Assembly: GCA_002420005.1 (NCBI GenBank)
Contig: DIHE01000020.1
Location: forward strand, 560-64,559
Source of the DNA: Holophagales bacterium UBA5704
GTDB taxonomy: Bacteria; Acidobacteriota; Thermoanaerobaculia; Multivoradales; UBA5704
Length of the DNA stretch: 64,000 nucleotides
Reading direction: 5' to 3'
Below, piece after piece: positions 60,006 to 64,000 of this stretch. The notes beneath the pieces were generated by a model. That model worked only from the letters and a program-made list of their open reading frames with translations, did no database searches and was not told where the DNA came from. Numbering within the stretch: position 1 is the stretch's first letter; every line of letters begins with the position of its first letter. The position numbers and the translations under genes are program-made.

Positions 60006-61436
60006 ATGCCGAGAGGACACACCATCTGCCGGCCGGGCACCGGTGGGACCTTGCTCCTGCTGCTGGCGGGGTGCCTGTCCTTCTCCGCCCCCCTGGCAGC
60101 CCAGCCTGATCCGGCGCCCGGACGGGTGGACTGGACGCTGGTCGAGACCATCGTCTCCCGCATCGAGGCGCCCCGCATTCCGGCACGGACCTACCGGGTG
60201 GCCGACTTCGGTGCCTCCGGTGACGGCGCCACTGATGCACGCCCCGCCATCCTGGCGGCGATCGCCAAGGCGGCTTCCGAAGGGGGCGGGCGCGTCGTGC
60301 TGTCCCCGGGCGTCTGGCGGAGCCGCGGCCCGATCCAGCTCCAGAGCCGCATCGAGCTGCACCTCCAGCCGGGAGCGCACCTGCTGTTCTCCCCCGAGCC
60401 GGAGCACTACCTGCCGGTGGTCGAGACCCGCTGGGAGGGAACGCGGGTGCTCGGCTACTCGCCGCTCGTCTACGCCCGGGACGTCGAGGACGTCGCCATC
60501 ACAGGCTCCGGGACCATCGACGGCAACGCGCGGAGCGGGTTTCACCCCTGGCACCCCCTGGCGGATCCCGACATGCAGCGCCTGCGCCGCATGGGCTTCA
60601 CCGGCGTGCCCCTCGCGGAGCGCGTATTCGGGGCCGGCACGCACCTGCGTCCGCCGCTCGTGCAGCTCCTGCGCGCCCGCCGCGTCCTCCTGGAGGGCTT
60701 CACCGCGGTGAACTCGCCCTTCTGGGTGAACCACCTGGTCTACAGCGAGCACGTCACGGTGCGCGGGATCACGGTGGAGAGCCACTTCCCGAACAACGAC
60801 GGGGTGGACGTGGATTCGAGCCGCTACGTGCTGGTCGAAGACTCGGTCTTCCGCACCGGGGATGACGCGGTGGTGATCAAGTCCGGCCGCGATCTCGACG
60901 GCCGCACCGTCGGCAAGCCCAGCGAGTACGTGGTGGTGCGCAGGAACGACATGGGGGGCGAGGACGGCATCGCGCTGGGCAGCGAGATGTCGGGGGACAT
61001 CCGCTACGTCTTCTTCACCGACAACGTGCTGCGCTCGGGATCGTCGGCCATCCGCTTCAAGGCGAACCTGGACCGCGGCGGCACGGTCGAGCACGTGGGA
61101 GTCCGGCGCTTCGCGGTCGGCTCCTTCGAGCGCCTGTTCTGGTTCCAGCTCAACTACCCCGGCGAGCTCGGCGGCGACTTCCCTTCGACGTACCGCGACA
61201 TCGTCTTCGAGGACTTCCAGGTGGAGAACGTGGGCACGCTGTTCGAAGCCCACGCGCCTCCCCAGGCACCTCTGCGGGACGTGGTCCTGCGCAACGTCGC
61301 CGTCGCCTCGGCGAAGGAGACCGTGATCCTTGAAAACGTCCAGGGCCTCCGGCTCGACGGCGTGACGGTGGCGGGCCGCCCCGTGAGCGCCACCGCCGAA
61401 GAGCCCGCCGCCTCCGAGAGAGGAACCCCGCCATGA
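60006..61436 (+). CDS. Glycoside hydrolase family 28 (polygalacturonase-like), secreted
   Basis: The 476-residue protein starts at the ATG at 60006, which fits a signal peptide (LLLLLAGCLSFSAP); LAGC could be a lipobox, so it may be a lipoprotein. The beta-helix holds HFPNNDGVDVDSS, RTGDDAVVIKSGRD (the Asp pair) and AIRFKANLDRGG, the GH28 catalytic set. It would cut galacturonan or related uronic bonds, probably at chain ends. Its stop overlaps the kduI start by 4 bp (ATGA). The promoter box is 6 bases from the ATG, so the mRNA may be leaderless. Confidence 0.9.
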   Translation: MPRGHTICRPGTGGTLLLLLAGCLSFSAPLAAQPDPAPGRVDWTLVETIVSRIEAPRIPARTYRVADFGASGDGATDARPAILAAIAKAASEGGGRVVLSPGVWRSRGPIQLQSRIELHLQPGAHLLFSPEPEHYLPVVETRWEGTRVLGYSPLVYARDVEDVAITGSGTIDGNARSGFHPWHPLADPDMQRLRRMGFTGVPLAERVFGAGTHLRPPLVQLLRARRVLLEGFTAVNSPFWVNHLVYSEHVTVRGITVESHFPNNDGVDVDSSRYVLVEDSVFRTGDDAVVIKSGRDLDGRTVGKPSEYVVVRRNDMGGEDGIALGSEMSGDIRYVFFTDNVLRSGSSAIRFKANLDRGGTVEHVGVRRFAVGSFERLFWFQLNYPGELGGDFPSTYRDIVFEDFQVENVGTLFEAHAPPQAPLRDVVLRNVAVASAKETVILENVQGLRLDGVTVAGRPVSATAEEPAASERGTPP

Positions 61437-62272
61437 ACGTCCGATACACCGCCGACCCCGTCCGTTTCGCCCGCATGAGCACCGAGGAGATCCGCGAGAG
61501 CTTCCTCGTCGACACCCTGTTCGCCGCGGACACGATCTCGATGGTCTACAGCGATGCGGATCGCGCCATCGTGGGCTCCGCCGTCCCGGCGACCCGGCCC
61601 CTCACCCTGGAATCGGCACCGGAGCTGCGCTCCGAGACGTTCTGCGCGCGCCGGGAGCTGGGGATTCTCAACATCGGCGGCCCCGGGACCGTGACGGTCG
61701 ACGGCGTGGAGCACGCCCTGGCCGGGCGCGACGCTCTCTACGTCGGCCGGGGTGCCAAGGTCATCACCTTCGCGAGCGATGCGGCCGGGACGCCGGCCCC
61801 GCCGGCAAGATACTACCTGCTCAGCTTCCCCGCGCATGCCGCCTGGCCGACGGTTCGCATCCGGCCCTCCGAGGTCGAGCCCGTGCACCTGGGCAGCCAG
61901 GAGAGCTGCAACCGGCGCACCCTTTACAAGCTCATCCACCCGGGCGGCGCCCGGAGCTGCCAGCTCGTCATGGGCTTCACCGTGCTGGAGCCGGGCTCGG
62001 TGTGGAACACCATGCCGCCCCACACCCACGAGCGGCGCATGGAGGTCTATCTCTACTTCGGCCTCCCGGCCGACGCGCGCGTGTTCCACTTCATGGGCCG
62101 CCCGGAGGCGACCCGGCACCTGGTGGTCGCCGACGGCCAGGCGGTGATCTCCCCGAGCTGGTCGATCCACTGCGGTGCCGGCCCGGCGGCCTACAGCTTC
62201 TGCTGGGGCATGGGCGGCGAGAACCAGGACTTCGACGACATGGACCATCTGACCCTCGGCCATCTGAAATGA
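61433..62272 (+). CDS. kduI: 5-dehydro-4-deoxy-D-glucuronate isomerase
   Basis: The 279-residue cupin protein has RELGILNIGGPGTVTVDG, MPPHTHERRMEVYLYF (metal-binding His and Glu) and SPSWSIHCGAG. These are the standard KduI features. It isomerises the keto-sugar acid from unsaturated galacturonate (pectin lyase product) to DKI. The presence of kduI and kduD implies a lyase or unsaturated hydrolase elsewhere, as none lies in this window. Confidence 0.94.
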   Translation: MNVRYTADPVRFARMSTEEIRESFLVDTLFAADTISMVYSDADRAIVGSAVPATRPLTLESAPELRSETFCARRELGILNIGGPGTVTVDGVEHALAGRDALYVGRGAKVITFASDAAGTPAPPARYYLLSFPAHAAWPTVRIRPSEVEPVHLGSQESCNRRTLYKLIHPGGARSCQLVMGFTVLEPGSVWNTMPPHTHERRMEVYLYFGLPADARVFHFMGRPEATRHLVVADGQAVISPSWSIHCGAGPAAYSFCWGMGGENQDFDDMDHLTLGHLK

Positions 62273-62279
62273 GGTTGCC

Positions 62280-63041
62280 ATGATCCTGGACCAGTTCAAG
62301 CTCGACGGCAGGACCGCGATCGTCACCGGCACCTCGCGGGGCCTCGGCCAGAGCATCGCGGTGGGGCTCGCCGAAGCCGGTGCCGACGTGGCGCTCGTCC
62401 ACCGCTCCGACGGCGCGCAGACCCAGGAGCGGATCGAGGCGCTCGGCCGCCGCTGCGTAACCCTCCGGGCCGACCTCGCCGACCGCGGCGCGGTCGCCAC
62501 GATCGTCGGCGAGACGGTCGAGAAGCTCGGCGGCCTCGACATCCTGGTCAACAACGCCGGCATCATCCGCCGCGCGCCGCTCGTCGAGTTCACCGAGAAG
62601 GACTGGGACGACGTGATGGACGTCAACCTCCGCAGCCTCTTCCTCCTCAGCCAGGCCGCCGCCAAGGTGATGATCGGCCAGGGACGCGGCGGCAAGATCA
62701 TCAACGTCGCGTCGATGCTGAGCTTCCAGGGCGGCATCCTGGTGCCCTCCTACACGGCCTCGAAGAGCGCGGTCCTCGGGCTCACCCGCCTGCTCGCCAA
62801 CGAGCTCGCACCGCACGGCATCAACGTCAACGCGATCGCCCCGGGGTACATGGAGACCGAGAACACCCGGCCGCTCCGCGAGGACCCGGTACGCAGCAAG
62901 GCCATCCTCGACCGCATCCCCGCCGGACGCTGGGGAGCCCCGGACGACCTGCAGGGCGTGGCGGTCTTCCTCGCCTCCGCGGCATCCCAATACATGCACG
63001 GCTACACCATCGCCGTCGACGGCGGTTGGCTGGCGCGATGA
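62280..63041 (+). CDS. kduD: 2-dehydro-3-deoxy-D-gluconate 5-dehydrogenase
   Basis: The 253-residue SDR has TGTSRGLGQSIAVGLAEAGA, LVNNAGIIRR, Ser in INVASMLSF, YTASKSAVLGL (YxxxK) and the end YMHGYTIAVDGGWLAR. The last is very typical of KduD. It reduces 2,5-diketo-3-deoxygluconate to KDG, which joins kdgK and eda. Confidence 0.93.
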   Translation: MILDQFKLDGRTAIVTGTSRGLGQSIAVGLAEAGADVALVHRSDGAQTQERIEALGRRCVTLRADLADRGAVATIVGETVEKLGGLDILVNNAGIIRRAPLVEFTEKDWDDVMDVNLRSLFLLSQAAAKVMIGQGRGGKIINVASMLSFQGGILVPSYTASKSAVLGLTRLLANELAPHGINVNAIAPGYMETENTRPLREDPVRSKAILDRIPAGRWGAPDDLQGVAVFLASAASQYMHGYTIAVDGGWLAR

Positions 63042-63051
63042 GGTCCATCCC

Positions 63052-64000
63052 ATGAGGTCACCCCTGTTTCTGTCCCTGCCTCTGCTTCTCCTCGCCCCCT
63101 GCGCGGCGGCTTCGGCTTCCGAACCGGGGACCCTCGCCCGGATCGAGGTCTCCAACCCCTCCGGAATCGCGCGGCCCGACACGCTCGTCCGCCTGTCGTT
63201 CGAGCAACTGGGCGTGACCGCCGGCCCGCTGCAGGTGTGGGAGGGGGATGCCGCACGCCCCACGCAGCTCCTGGACGGCGACGGCGACGGCCGCCCCGAC
63301 GCTCTCGCCTTCCTGGCCGATCTCGGCGCCGCGGCGACCCACGGCTACGTCGTCGACCGGCGCCCGGCCGCGAGCGCGGTCCCGCAACGGACCCACGCCG
63401 AGGTGTCGATCAAGGAAGGCGGCGCCTGGCAGGGGAAGGTCTACGTGGGCGGCACGTTCCGGAGCGTCCGCCAGGTCACCATGCCCCCGCAGGCCAGCGA
63501 CCACAATGAATACCTCCGCTACGAAGGGCCGGGGATCGAGAGCGATCAGGTCGGCTACCGGGTCTACCTCGACTGGCGCAACGGGTTCGACATCTTCGGC
63601 AAGAAGACGTCCGCGATGGTGCTGCCGCACGTGGGGCTCGACGGCTACGAGAGCTACCACCAGATGGCCGACTGGGGCGCGGACATCCTGAAGGTGGGCC
63701 AGAGCCTCGGCATGGGCGGCTTCGGATATTGGGACATCCAGGGCAAGAAGGCCGTGCTGGTCTCCGACGTCGCGGAGCGCTCCGTCCGCATCGGGTCCGA
63801 CGGCCCGATCCACTCCTCCTTCGTCCTCGCCTACAAAGGCTGGAAGACCGGCGCCGCAACGGCCGATCTCTCCGCCACCCTGTCGATGCAGGCCGGGAGC
63901 CCGATGGTGGACGTGGCCCTGGAGACCTCGGTGACCTCCGGCAGGCTCGACAACCTCGCCGTCGGCCTGGTCATCCACCCGGAGGCCGAGGTGATGACGG
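63052..64000 (+). CDS. DUF4861 family secreted protein, incomplete at right edge
   Basis: The reading starts at the ATG at 63052, 10 bp after the kduD stop, with a signal peptide (ends AAASA). The visible 316 residues include IEVSNPSGIARPDTLVRLSF, DQVGYRVYLDWRNGFDIFG and YHQMADWGADILKVGQSLGM, the core of DUF4861, a family that is found in pectin and uronate clusters but has no assigned activity. It probably acts outside the cytoplasm on uronic-acid-containing glycans. The C-terminus lies outside the window. Confidence 0.85.
   Translation, partial: MRSPLFLSLPLLLLAPCAAASASEPGTLARIEVSNPSGIARPDTLVRLSFEQLGVTAGPLQVWEGDAARPTQLLDGDGDGRPDALAFLADLGAAATHGYVVDRRPAASAVPQRTHAEVSIKEGGAWQGKVYVGGTFRSVRQVTMPPQASDHNEYLRYEGPGIESDQVGYRVYLDWRNGFDIFGKKTSAMVLPHVGLDGYESYHQMADWGADILKVGQSLGMGGFGYWDIQGKKAVLVSDVAERSVRIGSDGPIHSSFVLAYKGWKTGAATADLSATLSMQAGSPMVDVALETSVTSGRLDNLAVGLVIHPEAEVMT

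Overview
This window is a stretch of high-GC bacterial chromosome, around 70% GC by eye, from a Gram-negative organism. LptD, three TonB-dependent systems and many secreted proteins show an outer membrane. The many PQQ-type beta-propellers, the Uma2-type remnant and the HTH/TPR protein recall Acidobacteriota of the Thermoanaerobaculia type. That placement is inferred from gene content only. Genes are packed tightly, often with ATGA or TGATG overlaps. I saw no tRNA, rRNA, CRISPR array or insertion sequence.

Region 1 (1-18457, all minus strand) looks like one very long transcription unit. It starts at 18457 and runs off the left edge. In order it encodes: two secreted beta-propeller proteins (one with extra Ig-like and lectin-like domains), an ANL-type adenylating enzyme, an aldehyde dehydrogenase/acyl reductase, an iron-containing alcohol dehydrogenase, a third propeller, a HemN-like radical SAM enzyme, two tandemly duplicated propellers, a siderophore-type TonB receptor, a flavin halogenase-like monooxygenase, a DUF3311/sodium:solute symporter pair and a glycosyltransferase. 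An acid-to-aldehyde-to-alcohol reduction module among redox and transport genes suggests an undescribed biosynthetic or redox system.

Region 2 (18531-20933, plus strand) is a compact HD hydrolase / AAA ATPase / DUF4276 (TOPRIM-like) operon that resembles an ATPase-plus-nuclease defence module. A broken Uma2-like gene and a secreted cysteine-rich protein follow.

Region 3 (22924-34311, minus strand) is an envelope operon: thiolase, lptD, dTDP- and GDP-deoxysugar enzymes, an epimerase/reductase, a fused phytol kinase/DUF92 protein, a UbiA prenyltransferase and a DUF1232 protein. Divergent from it are ruvX and mltG, then a pseudokinase-TonB fusion, an XRE regulator and a CPA1 antiporter.

Region 4 (40198-64000) is a pectin and hexuronate utilisation locus. 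It holds garD, a pectinesterase/acetylesterase fusion, the operon TonB receptor-lacI-kdgK-eda-uxaC, and the divergent operon GH28-kduI-kduD-DUF4861. Pectin would be de-esterified and hydrolysed outside the cell or in the periplasm. The resulting uronates would then be isomerised and funnelled through 2-keto-3-deoxygluconate and KDPG to pyruvate. An accessory island (about 44.2-52.3 kb) splits this locus. It carries a DUF2442/DUF4160 pair, an AT-richer nuclease-like protein, an HTH-TPR protein, gene fragments and a seven-bladed secreted propeller.
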